Assembly (NCBI GenBank): GCA_002401955.1
Contig: NVUQ01000004.1
Location: 1 to 64,000, forward strand
Source of the DNA: Flavobacteriales bacterium
Lineage (GTDB): Bacteria; Bacteroidota; Bacteroidia; Flavobacteriales_E; Vicingaceae
DNA length: 64,000 nt
Direction: 5' to 3'
Positions 54,413 to 63,710 of this stretch are shown here, one piece after another. Under the pieces are notes generated by a model. It saw only the letters and a list, made by a program, of their open reading frames with translations, made no database searches and was not told where the DNA came from. The position numbers and the translations under genes were made by a program. Each line of letters begins with the position of its first letter. The first letter of the stretch is position 1.

Positions 54413-55069
54413 ATGTTAGATAAAGTAGGTATAGCAAAAAGAATTTCACAAGAATTAAGAGATGGTTGGTACGTTAATTTAGGTATTGGAATACCTACTT
54501 TGGTTGCTAATTTTGTTCCAGATGATATTACGGTAGAATTCCAATCTGAAAATGGAATTTTAGGAATGGGACCTTTTCCTTATGATGGAGAAGAAGATGC
54601 AGATTTAATTAATGCAGGAAAACAAACGGTAACCTTACAACCTGGTGCATCCGTATTTGATTCTGCAACGAGTTTTGCTATGATTAGAGGACAACATGTA
54701 CAGTTAACGGTTTTAGGTGCAATGGAAGTTTCAGAAAATGGAGACATTGCCAATTGGAAAATTCCTGGTAAAATGGTAAAAGGAATGGGAGGAGCAATGG
54801 ATTTAGTTGCTTCAGCTGAAAATATTATTGTTGCAATGATGCATACCAACAAAAAAGGAGAAAGTAAGTTGCTGCCTTCTTGTTCTTTACCCTTAACAGG
54901 AGTTGGCTGTGTTACAAGAGTTATAACCAATTTGGCCGCATTAGAAATTAAAGATGGAGCATTTCATTTGCTAGAACGAGCACCAGGAGTTTCTGTTCAA
55001 GAAATACAAGCTGCTACTGCAGGAAAATTGATTGTAGAAGGAGATATTCCTGAGATGCAGATTAGCTAA
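54413..55069 (+). CDS. scoB: 3-oxoacid CoA-transferase subunit B
   Basis: This 218-aa protein is the beta subunit. VNLGIGIPTLVANFV is followed by FQSENGILGMGPFP with the catalytic glutamate E46, which forms the glutamyl-CoA thioester. GAMDLVASAENIIVAMMHTN and LTGVGCVTRVITNLA complete the signature. It pairs with scoA at 53250, and the element between them is not part of either subunit. Loss of transcription through the right-end hairpin could lower B relative to A. Confidence 0.94.
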   Translation: MLDKVGIAKRISQELRDGWYVNLGIGIPTLVANFVPDDITVEFQSENGILGMGPFPYDGEEDADLINAGKQTVTLQPGASVFDSATSFAMIRGQHVQLTVLGAMEVSENGDIANWKIPGKMVKGMGGAMDLVASAENIIVAMMHTNKKGESKLLPSCSLPLTGVGCVTRVITNLAALEIKDGAFHLLERAPGVSVQEIQAATAGKLIVEGDIPEMQIS

Positions 55070-55457
55070 TAGATTCATAGGATGACTATTTATCAATAGT
55101 TACTAGTTATCCGATGAATAAGATTGTTAAATGGCCTCTTAGCAATTCAGTAGTCATTATTTTTTATTTATTAGATGATGAAGATATTCCTAAATGAAAT
55201 TGGATTAGTTTTAACAATTCAATAATCACCATATTTTTATTTAAACTGTTTGCTTTATAAGCAACTAATTGCCTAAATTTCAGTCTTTAAAGTAGTTATA
55301 CCGATTTGTAATCAAAATGCCCGATAAGTTCGTTACTCTCATTCTCAGGCTTTGATTATCTATCGGCATTATACAAAAACCATTGTTGGGTGTTTTGAAA
55401 TTAAATTGGTACTATTATTTTAAATAATAGTACCTTGTATAGTTCTAATAGACTGAG
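55070..55457. other. Intergenic region with direct repeats and palindromes
   Basis: No gene is supported in these 388 nt. Two imperfect copies of TTAxCAATTCAxTAxTCA...ATTTTTATTTA lie at 55139-55170 and 55211-55243 (offset 72). A long interrupted hairpin spans 55301-55366, with arms CCGAT(ttg)TAATCAAA and TTTGATTA(tct)ATCGG. A perfect palindrome lies at 55408-55434. Confidence 0.7.
55408..55434. promoter_or_regulatory. Perfect 13+1+13 palindrome upstream of the giant T9SS protein
   Basis: GGTACTATTATTT (55408-55420) and AAATAATAGTACC (55422-55434) are exact reverse complements around one T, 23 nt before the TTG start at 55458. It could be an operator for a dimeric regulator or an mRNA hairpin near the transcription start. 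No T run follows, so a terminator is less likely. Confidence 0.6.
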
Positions 55458-58400
55458 TTGAAGAAACTTTTAAACATATTATTACTTTTTACCTGTGTAA
55501 GCTCTTTTGCACAAATCTCTCATATTGAATTTATTGAGAATAAAGGTCAGTGGAATGATAATGTTGTTTTTAAAGCACATTTACCTGGAGGAAATCTTTA
55601 TTTAGAAGATGATGCCATTACCTATCAGTTTTATGACGAACAAGATATGGCAAGGTTTCATGATTTACATCATCATGCTATTCAAGATCCAAAGCCACAA
55701 GATTATTTTATGAGTTTTCATGCATTTAAGATTAAGTTTTTGAATGCTCAAACCGATAAAATCAGTGCTACAGAACCTGTATCTGATTATGTTAACTATT
55801 TTTTAGGTAATGATAAGTCTAAATGGGCCTCTAATGTAAAGAAGTATAGAAAAACTACTTATAACAATATTTACTTCAATACTGATTTAAAATTTTATTT
55901 GGAAGAAAATTATTTGAAGTATGATTTTGTGGTTCATCAAGGAGGAAACCCTGCCCAAATTCAAATGGATTATGAAGGAGTCGATAATATTGTTTTGAAC
56001 AATGGAGAACTAAAAATTACGACTTCTGTAAATGAAATGATAGAGCAAAAACCCTACGCTTATCAAATGATAAATGGAAACCAAAAAGAGGTAAAGTGTA
56101 AATTTAAATTAGATGGAAATATTGTTTCTTTTGATTTCCCCAAAGGTTATAATAGAAAATATGATTTAATTATTGACCCTATTTTGGTGTTTGCATCGTA
56201 TTCTGGATCCACAGTAGACAACTGGGGCTATACATCTACGTTTGATGATGCCGGGCATTTATATGGTGGAGGCGTAACATTTGGAATAGGTTACCCTGTA
56301 ACAACAGGAGCTTATCAAATAAACTTTGCTGGAGGAACCTCAGGTGTTTATGATTGTGATATAACAATTAGTAAATTTTCACCAGATGGAACAGCCTTAA
56401 TTTATGCTACTTATCTTGGTGGTAACGACAATGAATCTCCTCATAGTTTAATTGTAAATAATGCTGGAGAATTATTGATTTTTGGAACAACGTCTTCTGC
56501 TGATTATCCAGTTTCTTTAACAGCTTATGATACGTCTTTTAATGGAGGAATTTCATATACAGGAAGTGTTCCTTATTATACCAATGGTTCGGATATGTTT
56601 GTTTCAAAATTAAATGTAAATGGATCAACATTACTTGCTTCAACTTATGTTGGAGGGACTGGTAATGACGGTCTTAATATTAGTGATACCTTAAAATATA
56701 ATTATGCAGATGCTTACAGAGGAGAGATAATTATTGATGCAAATGATAATGTTTATGTGGCAAGTACTACTTTGTCTAATGACTTTCCAGTTTCAACAGG
56801 AGCTTTTCAAGCTACATCTTCTGGTAATCAAGATGGGTGTATTTTTAAAATGCCCTCTAATTTAAGCTCATTAGTATGGAGTTCTTACATTGGAGGAACA
56901 AAAGACGATGCAGCATATTCCTTAAAAATAAATGAATTGGGAGAAATTGTGCTTACAGGAGGAACAACAAGCCCCGATTTCCCTACTACTTTAGGGGTAC
57001 TTCATTCTAGTTTTCAATTAGGAGAATCAGATGCTTGGATAAGCAAAATAAACAGTTTAGCTACGTCAATTTTAGCAAGTACCTTTTTAGGAACATCAGA
57101 ATATGATCAAGCTTATTTTATTGAAACAGACACAGCAAATAATGTTTATGTGGCTGGTCAAACTACAGGATTATATCCTATTTTTCCTTCTACGGTTTAT
57201 AATAATATTAGTAGTGGACAATTTCTACATAAATTATCACCAGATTTATCTAGCACTATTTTTTCTACCACTTTTGGTACAAGCTCAGGAGAAGTAGACA
57301 TTTCCTTGTCGGCATTTTTAGTAAATGAGTGTAATTATATATATGTTTCTGGTTGGGGAGGAGGATCAAATTGGGCAGTACCATCAAGCACCACCTTTGG
57401 GCTTCCAGTAACACCTAATGCAGTGCAGTTAACTACAGATGGAAGTGATTACTATTTAGCTATGTTTTCTGAAGATGCAGCCTCTTTAGAATTTGCAACA
57501 TTTTTTGGAGGCAATGCTAGTAATGATCATGTAGATGGAGGAACAAGCCGTTTTGATAAAAGAGGAATTGTTTACCAAGCTGTTTGTTCGTCTTGTGGAA
57601 CTGCTTTTGATGATTTCCCTACAACATCTGGAGCTTTTTCAACAGCTACGAATCAAAATGTAAATTGCAATTTAGGAGTATTTAAACTTGATTTGTCTCA
57701 TTTAACTGCTGATGCTGAAGCCTATACTACTCCTTTTTATTGTATTGGTGACACCGTTCACTTTCAAAACTTAAGTAATGGAGGTATAAGCCAGACTTGG
57801 AACTTTGGAGATGGAGATACATCTACATTATTTGAACCCACGCATATATATGATACAATGGGAACCTATAACGTTAGGCTGGTAGTTTTAGATTCTGTTT
57901 CGTGTATTCTTAGAGATACAGATTATGTTGATATTTTTATTGCAGGGCCTCCAGTTGCTAATATTTCTCCAGTTAATGGAATTTGCAAAGGAGACAGTAT
58001 TCAATTGAATATAACAGGAGGTGCATCTTATTATTGGACACCGAATTATAATATTTTAAACAACAATACAGATACACCAACAGTTTGGCCTGATACTACC
58101 ACTATTTATACTGTTATTACAACGGACAGTTGTGGTATGGACACCTCTCAAATTACAGTAAATGTGTTTCAAAAAAGTATTAATATAATGGCGGATACTA
58201 TGATTTGTTTGGGGCAAAATGTTCAAATTTTTGCATCTGGAGGAAATAGTTATTTGTGGTCTCCGGCTATATCACTAAATAATTCCAATATTTCAAACCC
58301 TATTGCTACACCTTTAGTAACTACAACGTATAATGTAAGTATCACCGATTTTAATAATTGTATTTGGGATACACTTATGGAAGTTGAAGTCACTAATGCT

Positions 58401-59357
58401 GTTCCGGATCTATATAATGCTCATGATGTTGTTGTCTGTTTGGGAGATAGCATAGAAGTATCTGTTTCAGGGATAGGTATTACAACATATAGTTGGTCAC
58501 CAGGTGCAAGTTTAGTTAGTACAATTGATTCAGTAACGCAGGCATTTCCTATACAGCAAACAACATATGTAATTGAAGGGAAAAATGGTTGTGGATCCGA
58601 TTATGATACACTTATTGTTAATGTAACAACCATAGAAGCGAATGTTGTTGTAGATACAGCTGTATGTATTGGAGAGCGTGTAAATTTATGGGCTTCAGGA
58701 GGTATTTCTTATTTGTGGTATTCTGCTCAAAATTCAAACCTCTCAATAGATAGCGTTTATACACCTGTTATTCATCTTCCAACCACTTTTTTTGTTGATA
58801 TAACGAATGCTGCTGGATGTACTAAAACGTTATCAGTTTTTGTAGATACCCTCGCAAGACCACTATTAGAAATAGGTGTTGACATTAGAACAGAATGGGC
58901 TACTTTGGTAGAACTAAATCCAGTTACTGACGGGGTTAAGTTTTGGTGGAGCCCGTCAGAGGGATTAAGTTGTGATACTTGTAAAAACCCAGAAGTAACC
59001 GCTTTAACTACTTCAACATTTTATTTAATAGTAGAAAATGCTAACGGTTGTTTAACTGCTGATACCATTACCATAATTTTTGATGGAGCAATTTATGTCC
59101 CTAATTCTTTTTCGCCAGACGGAAATGGCACTAATGATGTTTTTTATGCTTACGGAATAGATATTGTAGAATTTGAAATGAACATTTATGATAGGTGGGG
59201 AGAGTTATTATTTAATGCTAAAAACATGCTGAATGGTTGGGATGGTAATTATAAAGGGGAACTTGCTAAAAATGATGTGTATGTTTGGAAAATAAAATAC
59301 AAAGACACTTTAGGAGTTAATGGAATATTGTATGGAACGGTTACGCTAATTAAGTGA
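55458..59357 (+). CDS. Giant secreted protein with SBBP repeats, PKD domain and T9SS type B sorting domain
   Basis: This 1299-aa protein has a signal peptide ending SSFAQ and an N-terminal region typical of SBBP-repeat Bacteroidota proteins (IEFIENKGQWNDNVVFKAHL, residues ~22-240). SBBP propeller repeats follow (about 245-720; e.g. FSPDGTALIYATYLGGNDNE), then a PKD domain (WNFGDGDTSTLFEPTHIYDT, about 760-835) and repeated Ig-like segments. The final ~90 residues (IYVPNSFSPDGNGTNDVFYA then IYDRWGELLFNA) are the gliding-motility-associated type B T9SS signal. It is probably a large surface adhesin or matrix protein. The start is TTG; a stop lies 7 nt upstream in frame, so no ATG is possible. 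Confidence 0.9.
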   Translation: MKKLLNILLLFTCVSSFAQISHIEFIENKGQWNDNVVFKAHLPGGNLYLEDDAITYQFYDEQDMARFHDLHHHAIQDPKPQDYFMSFHAFKIKFLNAQTDKISATEPVSDYVNYFLGNDKSKWASNVKKYRKTTYNNIYFNTDLKFYLEENYLKYDFVVHQGGNPAQIQMDYEGVDNIVLNNGELKITTSVNEMIEQKPYAYQMINGNQKEVKCKFKLDGNIVSFDFPKGYNRKYDLIIDPILVFASYSGSTVDNWGYTSTFDDAGHLYGGGVTFGIGYPVTTGAYQINFAGGTSGVYDCDITISKFSPDGTALIYATYLGGNDNESPHSLIVNNAGELLIFGTTSSADYPVSLTAYDTSFNGGISYTGSVPYYTNGSDMFVSKLNVNGSTLLASTYVGGTGNDGLNISDTLKYNYADAYRGEIIIDANDNVYVASTTLSNDFPVSTGAFQATSSGNQDGCIFKMPSNLSSLVWSSYIGGTKDDAAYSLKINELGEIVLTGGTTSPDFPTTLGVLHSSFQLGESDAWISKINSLATSILASTFLGTSEYDQAYFIETDTANNVYVAGQTTGLYPIFPSTVYNNISSGQFLHKLSPDLSSTIFSTTFGTSSGEVDISLSAFLVNECNYIYVSGWGGGSNWAVPSSTTFGLPVTPNAVQLTTDGSDYYLAMFSEDAASLEFATFFGGNASNDHVDGGTSRFDKRGIVYQAVCSSCGTAFDDFPTTSGAFSTATNQNVNCNLGVFKLDLSHLTADAEAYTTPFYCIGDTVHFQNLSNGGISQTWNFGDGDTSTLFEPTHIYDTMGTYNVRLVVLDSVSCILRDTDYVDIFIAGPPVANISPVNGICKGDSIQLNITGGASYYWTPNYNILNNNTDTPTVWPDTTTIYTVITTDSCGMDTSQITVNVFQKSINIMADTMICLGQNVQIFASGGNSYLWSPAISLNNSNISNPIATPLVTTTYNVSITDFNNCIWDTLMEVEVTNAVPDLYNAHDVVVCLGDSIEVSVSGIGITTYSWSPGASLVSTIDSVTQAFPIQQTTYVIEGKNGCGSDYDTLIVNVTTIEANVVVDTAVCIGERVNLWASGGISYLWYSAQNSNLSIDSVYTPVIHLPTTFFVDITNAAGCTKTLSVFVDTLARPLLEIGVDIRTEWATLVELNPVTDGVKFWWSPSEGLSCDTCKNPEVTALTTSTFYLIVENANGCLTADTITIIFDGAIYVPNSFSPDGNGTNDVFYAYGIDIVEFEMNIYDRWGELLFNAKNMLNGWDGNYKGELAKNDVYVWKIKYKDTLGVNGILYGTVTLIK

Positions 59358-60659
59358 CCTTTTATTCAGAAAAAGTTCAACCACCAACCACACAATTACA
59401 ATAGTATATTCAATTGTAATTAACATGTAATTTTCTTGATATGAATCGCTGATATATGCTGAATAACTTAGTATTACCAGCATAGACCAAAGAATAGCGT
59501 AACGATAATTTCGCACAAAAACACTTAGTAATACGAGGTTGATAACATACCAAGGGTGAATAGTGGTTGCTAAGAGTAAATAAATAGTATAAGCAAAAAG
59601 CATCTTTTTTAAGACATCTTGCCAAGTGTTGGTTTTATAAAAATAGACCATCATTACAATAACAAAAGTGGCAATAGATAATATTGGACCAACTTGTTGA
59701 ATGATGTTGTAGCCTACACTTTTAAACCCAAGCCACCTTATTACATAATATATACTAGCATTAAACTCAAAGGTTCTAAAATATAAATCGATGCTAGAAA
59801 AAATGTGTTCGATGAGTTGTTGATCTAAAAAAGGTAAGAATGTAAAACCTAGAGCCAATGCTGTAATTATGTAAAACGAAATGCTTTTGGTAAACCCTAA
59901 ACGCTTTAGTAAAACGGGTAAAAACAGTACTGGAATTAATTTGATACTGATAGCCATTGCCCACCAAAAAGCAGCTCCAGCCCATTTGTTTGCCATTAGC
60001 CAGTAAATACCAACAACCATACATAAGAGCATCATTCCTTCAAAATGTAGATTGCCAGAAAGTTCAACAATTACTAAAGGATTTAATGCGTATAAGAGCA
60101 CATGATGATGAGGTAATTTTAGAGCATCTAATAATCTTCTAATGTATTTTATGAGAAAAAATTCAGTTATAAGAATAGGAATGCGAATAGCAATGATTCC
60201 TGATAACATTCCAAACTTAGAGAAGAATCCTCCTAAAGAAAAAATGAGTTGATTAATAGGAGGGTAAACGGTGTAATACTTAGGAGAGTTTAATCCATCG
60301 TAAAGTTCTTGAGTTAATCCTGCTGTTTTAGCAATGTCTGTATTTAATATTTCTGATGGAAGGTATAAATAAGGATTAAATCCATTGACAAAGAGTTTTC
60401 CATCCCAAATAAATCGAAAATAATCATCAGATAAACAAGGAATTGCAATTATGAAAATAAGTCTGAACAACATTGATATCCAGAGTAATTTGTCCGTTTC
60501 ATTTTTGTCATTTGTAGTAAATACAAAAAAGAAATAAAGGGCAAACCCTACGCCAAATAAAATAACTAAATGTTGAAAGTTTTCTCTTTCCAAAAAATAA
60601 CCAAAGCATACATAGACTGCTGCAAAAACAATTGATAGTATGTATTTTATTGGAGACAA
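59346..60659 (-). CDS. GT-C type membrane mannosyltransferase-like protein
   Basis: This 437-aa protein has about 11-12 membrane helices. CLSDDYFRFIWDGKLFVNGF with an Asp-Asp pair in the first large loop, then NPYLYLPSEI and YTVYPPINQLIFSLGGFFSK, match polyprenol-phosphate-sugar-dependent GT-C enzymes of the MptA/B or DUF2029 type. It probably adds a sugar from a lipid carrier to a glycan in the periplasm. Its end overlaps the giant T9SS gene convergently by 12 nt. GT2 genes upstream at 60900 and 62474 make this a small glycan cluster. Confidence 0.82.
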   Translation of the reverse strand: MSPIKYILSIVFAAVYVCFGYFLERENFQHLVILFGVGFALYFFFVFTTNDKNETDKLLWISMLFRLIFIIAIPCLSDDYFRFIWDGKLFVNGFNPYLYLPSEILNTDIAKTAGLTQELYDGLNSPKYYTVYPPINQLIFSLGGFFSKFGMLSGIIAIRIPILITEFFLIKYIRRLLDALKLPHHHVLLYALNPLVIVELSGNLHFEGMMLLCMVVGIYWLMANKWAGAAFWWAMAISIKLIPVLFLPVLLKRLGFTKSISFYIITALALGFTFLPFLDQQLIEHIFSSIDLYFRTFEFNASIYYVIRWLGFKSVGYNIIQQVGPILSIATFVIVMMVYFYKTNTWQDVLKKMLFAYTIYLLLATTIHPWYVINLVLLSVFVRNYRYAILWSMLVILSYSAYISDSYQENYMLITIEYTIVIVWLVVELFLNKRSLN

Positions 60660-60814
60660 TTTTTAAGTTTTATTATTTAACTACAGAGAAAGCAAAGTTT
60701 TGCGCTAAGAATGCTAAGCTTTTACAACATAAAAGTACAAAGTAAATATTCTTTTTTTTCTAAGCTAACTTTGGGTGTTTTTAAAGTTTTTTTTCTAATT
60801 AGTCTTCTTTTAAT

Positions 60815-60897
60815 TTAACCGCTAAGAGAGCAAAGTTTTTTCGCAAAACACGCAAAGCTTCTTTTCTTTGCGAATTCTTAAAACTCTTTGCGGTTAA
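60815..60897. repeat. Dispersed-type palindrome TTAACCGC...GCGGTTAA
   Basis: Outer arms TTAACCGCTAAGAG (60815-60828) and CTCTTTGCGGTTAA (60884-60897) pair with one mismatch, and CAAAG/CTTTG words recur inside. A diverged relative (CAAAGTTTTGCGCTAAGAAT) lies at about 60693-60712. The region 60660-60899 holds no gene. This is a third repeat type in the window. Confidence 0.65.
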
Positions 60898-60899
60898 GG

Positions 60900-62372
60900 C
60901 TATTTAGCCTTTCGTGAATGGAATAGTGAATAAAAAGTCACGTATCCAAAACCCAAAAATAACATAATATGGAAAGGAATTAACACAAAATCTTGATAAT
61001 GAAATGCAGAATATATTCCGAAAAGGAAATAGACAGTCATTAAGAATTCTAACACAGTTAAAAAGCTTACGCTGCTTACTAAGTATTTGTTTTTTTTCCA
61101 AACATCTTTTTTCTCAATAATATTAAATTTTGGAGTTCTAATAAATGGCGATTTTTTACCCATATAACCCTCTATAACTGCTATTGCATTGTGTAATGAA
61201 AGCCCCATAGAAACAGATAGAAATAGAGGGAATAAAAATATAAAATGTATAAAAGCTCTGAGTTTATTCTCATAACTACTCGATAGGGATGTAAAGTAAT
61301 AGATACTTAAGAATAACACACTTAAAATAAAGAAACTACCAAGTTTAAAGAACAGTGCATATTCCACAAAGTTGTTTTTTATTATGAGCATAGGAATACT
61401 TAATACGGCTAATAAAACAATACAAATAAAAATGGAACTGTTCATTAAATGAAACAGAGCATGTACTTTAGTGTTGAAAGGTATTTTCTTGTTTTTCAAC
61501 ACTTTAAGTAGGTTTTTTCGGGTGCATTCGGCAGCACCTTTAGTCCATCTAAACTGTTGGTTTTTTAGGGCGTTCATTGCTGCAGGTAATTCTGCTGGAG
61601 ATCCTAGTTTTTCGAGATACTGAAATTTCCAGCCTTTTAATTGAGCTCGATAGCTTAAATCTAGATCTTCGGTAAGTGTATCAGCTTCCCAACCTCCAGC
61701 ATCTTCAATGCATGATTTTCGCCAAATACCAGCAGTTCCATTAAAATTGATAAAATGGTTTTTAGTGTTTCTACCAGTTTGCTCTACAGTAAAATGAGCA
61801 TCTAATCCGAAAGCTTGTAAACGTGTTAAGAGGGAATAGTTTTTGTTGAGGTGCTCCCATTTGGTTTGAACAACGCCTATTTTCTGATTCTGAAAATAAG
61901 GGACTGTTTTCTTTAGAAATGATGAGTCAGGTAAAAAATCGGCATCAAAAATGGCAATAAATTCTCCTTTAGAAATTGCTAACCCTTCAGCTAAAGCACC
62001 AGCTTTAAAACCAGTTCTAATTTCTCTTCGATGCTGGTAAATATTAAAACCTAAAGCTGTATATTCTGTTACTTTTTTTGCAACAATTTCAACAGTTTCA
62101 TCAGTAGAATCATCTAAGATTTGAATCTCAAATTTATCTTTCGGGTAATCAAATTTAACAATAGAATCTATCAGCCTTTCTACAACATACAGCTCATTAT
62201 ATAATGGTAATTGAACAGTTACAAATGGAAGTTTTTCTTCAGGAATAGTGGTTAATAATTCTGCAGGGGTTTTATGTTTGAGATAATTAATCACTAAATT
62301 AATTTGTACAATGCTATACAAAAAAATAAAAGAAAGCGTTAAGCCGTATATGATGATGAGGACTAATTCCAT
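60900..62372 (-). CDS. Membrane GT2 glycosyltransferase, cellulose-synthase-like
   Basis: This 490-aa processive-type glycosyltransferase has an N-terminal helix, a GT-A domain and 4-5 C-terminal helices. Motifs are QLPLYNELYVVERLIDSI, ILDDSTDET (first Asp), IFDADFLPD (DxD), LTEDLDLSYRAQLKGW (TED) and QQFRWTKGA (QxxRW). These are the residues of BcsA/CESA-type or glucomannan-type synthases. The product could be a beta-linked polysaccharide or a glycolipid; no BcsB or c-di-GMP PilZ domain is visible. It is followed by the GT-C gene and preceded by a palindrome and another GT2. Confidence 0.9.
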   Translation of the reverse strand: MELVLIIIYGLTLSFIFLYSIVQINLVINYLKHKTPAELLTTIPEEKLPFVTVQLPLYNELYVVERLIDSIVKFDYPKDKFEIQILDDSTDETVEIVAKKVTEYTALGFNIYQHRREIRTGFKAGALAEGLAISKGEFIAIFDADFLPDSSFLKKTVPYFQNQKIGVVQTKWEHLNKNYSLLTRLQAFGLDAHFTVEQTGRNTKNHFINFNGTAGIWRKSCIEDAGGWEADTLTEDLDLSYRAQLKGWKFQYLEKLGSPAELPAAMNALKNQQFRWTKGAAECTRKNLLKVLKNKKIPFNTKVHALFHLMNSSIFICIVLLAVLSIPMLIIKNNFVEYALFFKLGSFFILSVLFLSIYYFTSLSSSYENKLRAFIHFIFLFPLFLSVSMGLSLHNAIAVIEGYMGKKSPFIRTPKFNIIEKKDVWKKNKYLVSSVSFLTVLEFLMTVYFLFGIYSAFHYQDFVLIPFHIMLFLGFGYVTFYSLFHSRKAK

Positions 62373-62395
62373 TAATAGAAGTTTGTTTTGATTTC

Positions 62396-62455
62396 CGTCA
62401 TTGCGAGGAACGAAGCAATCTTAATGATGAGATTGCTTCGTTCCTCGAAATAACG
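62396..62455. repeat. Complete dispersed palindrome (60 bp), CGTCATTGCGAG family
   Basis: CGAGGAACGAAGCAATCT (62404-62421) and AGATTGCTTCGTTCCTCG (62430-62447) are perfect 18-bp inverted arms with an 8-nt loop. Outer CGTCATTG and AAATAACG pair partly. It sits between two GT2 genes. Confidence 0.9.
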
Positions 62456-62473
62456 TATTTTCAGACTTTCCAT

Positions 62474-63169
62474 TTAGATGTATCTAAAAATAGTTGTAAT
62501 TATTTTATATCCAGCACCAATTGTGCCTTTTACTGTTCCTGATATTTTAGAAAACCCTACCCGTTTTCTATAATTTACAGCTACTTCACAACAGTTCATT
62601 TTTTGTTTGGCCGCTTTTACTTGCATTTCTACTGTCCAACCATAGGTTTTATCTTGCATATTAAGAGCGATTAAACTATCGTATTTAATTGCTCTAAAAG
62701 GACCGAGATCAGTGTATTTTACACCATAAAATAATTTCAGTAAAAAGGTAGCTAACCAATTCCCAAAAACTTGTTGAGGAGTCATAGCACCTTTTTCTAA
62801 ATTTCCTAAAGCTCGTGAACCAATAACCATGTCCATATTTTGAGTTGTAATTGGAGTTATTAAATTAATAATCTCTTCAGGATAATCCGAATAATCAGCA
62901 TCTAAAAAAACAACAATATTGGGATTAATTTCTTTTTTATTGAGGTGTGAAATTCCTTTTAAACAAGCATTTCCATATCCCATAGTTGCTTCTTCAATAA
63001 CTGTTGCTCCCGCATTTTTAGCATTAATGGCAGTTGCATCAGTAGAGTTATTGTTAACAACAATAATTTCTCTAACGAGATTTTTAGGAAGATCATTTAT
63101 TACGTTTCCAACAGAATTCTCTTCATTAAAAGCCGGGATAATTATATCAATAATTGGATTATTCATCAT
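62474..63169 (-). CDS. GT2 glycosyltransferase (polyprenyl-phosphate sugar transferase-like)
   Basis: This 231-aa protein has GT2 motifs DIIIPAFNEENSVGNVIN, IIVVNNNSTDAT and VVFLDADYSDYPEEI (DxD), with no membrane helices at the C-terminus. It fits the DPM1/UgtP-like group that charges polyprenyl phosphate with a sugar. With the GT-C enzyme at 59346 it could form a donor-maker and transferase pair; this is inference. It overlaps the MORN-like gene upstream by 11 nt. Confidence 0.9.
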   Translation of the reverse strand: MMNNPIIDIIIPAFNEENSVGNVINDLPKNLVREIIVVNNNSTDATAINAKNAGATVIEEATMGYGNACLKGISHLNKKEINPNIVVFLDADYSDYPEEIINLITPITTQNMDMVIGSRALGNLEKGAMTPQQVFGNWLATFLLKLFYGVKYTDLGPFRAIKYDSLIALNMQDKTYGWTVEMQVKAAKQKMNCCEVAVNYRKRVGFSKISGTVKGTIGAGYKIITTIFRYI

Positions 63170-63641
63170 ATTCTACGACACTAATAAGTTGTCCTTTCGA
63201 ATTGAGTGTAGTCCATTTTCCAGTTTTAGCATCATTTGTAAAATTACCAGTATATTTTGGTTTTCCATTCTCATAAATGTGATGGAATCCATTTTTTACT
63301 GATCCATCGTAATGCCCTTCGTTAATTTTTTGTCCTTCTTGATCATAAAAAATCCACCAATCAGTTTTTGAACTGTTAACATAATGCCCTTCAGATTTTG
63401 GTTGCCCATTTTCAAAATAATAGAACCAATAGTTAACTTTATTGTTGTTATATAACCATCCTTCACTCTTTAAAGTTCCATTTTGATGATAATTTTTTAC
63501 ATAGGAGTTCTTATTACCATCCTGATAAAGTAGAATAGATTTTACAGTATTATTTGAATAAAATGTTTTTTTTACCTTAATGTTTTGAGAAAATAAAAAG
63601 GAAGACAACAAAAATAATATGATTAGAACAGCTGATTTCAT
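63159..63641 (-). CDS. Secreted MORN-variant repeat protein (YwqK-like)
   Basis: This 160-aa protein has a signal peptide ending SSFLFSQ and about five MORN_2-type repeats (NGTLKSEGWLYNNNKVNYWF, NGQPKSEGHYVNSSKTDWWI, EGQKINEGHYDGSVKNGFHH). The family is sometimes called a YwqK antitoxin, but most Bacteroidota members are secreted and no toxin gene is adjacent, so that name is not supported here. It lies directly upstream of the GT2 gene, which starts within its last 11 nt. Confidence 0.85.
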   Translation of the reverse strand: MKSAVLIILFLLSSFLFSQNIKVKKTFYSNNTVKSILLYQDGNKNSYVKNYHQNGTLKSEGWLYNNNKVNYWFYYFENGQPKSEGHYVNSSKTDWWIFYDQEGQKINEGHYDGSVKNGFHHIYENGKPKYTGNFTNDAKTGKWTTLNSKGQLISVVEYDE

Positions 63642-63710
63642 ACAGATAAAGGTAGGAGTTTCCTAAAGGTTAAAGTGTCTAAAATTTGACTATAGTTTAG
63701 TTTTTTAACA

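Noticed and set aside
63159-63641. Toxin-antitoxin assignment for the YwqK-like protein
   Set aside because: The protein has a secretion signal, and no toxin gene is adjacent.
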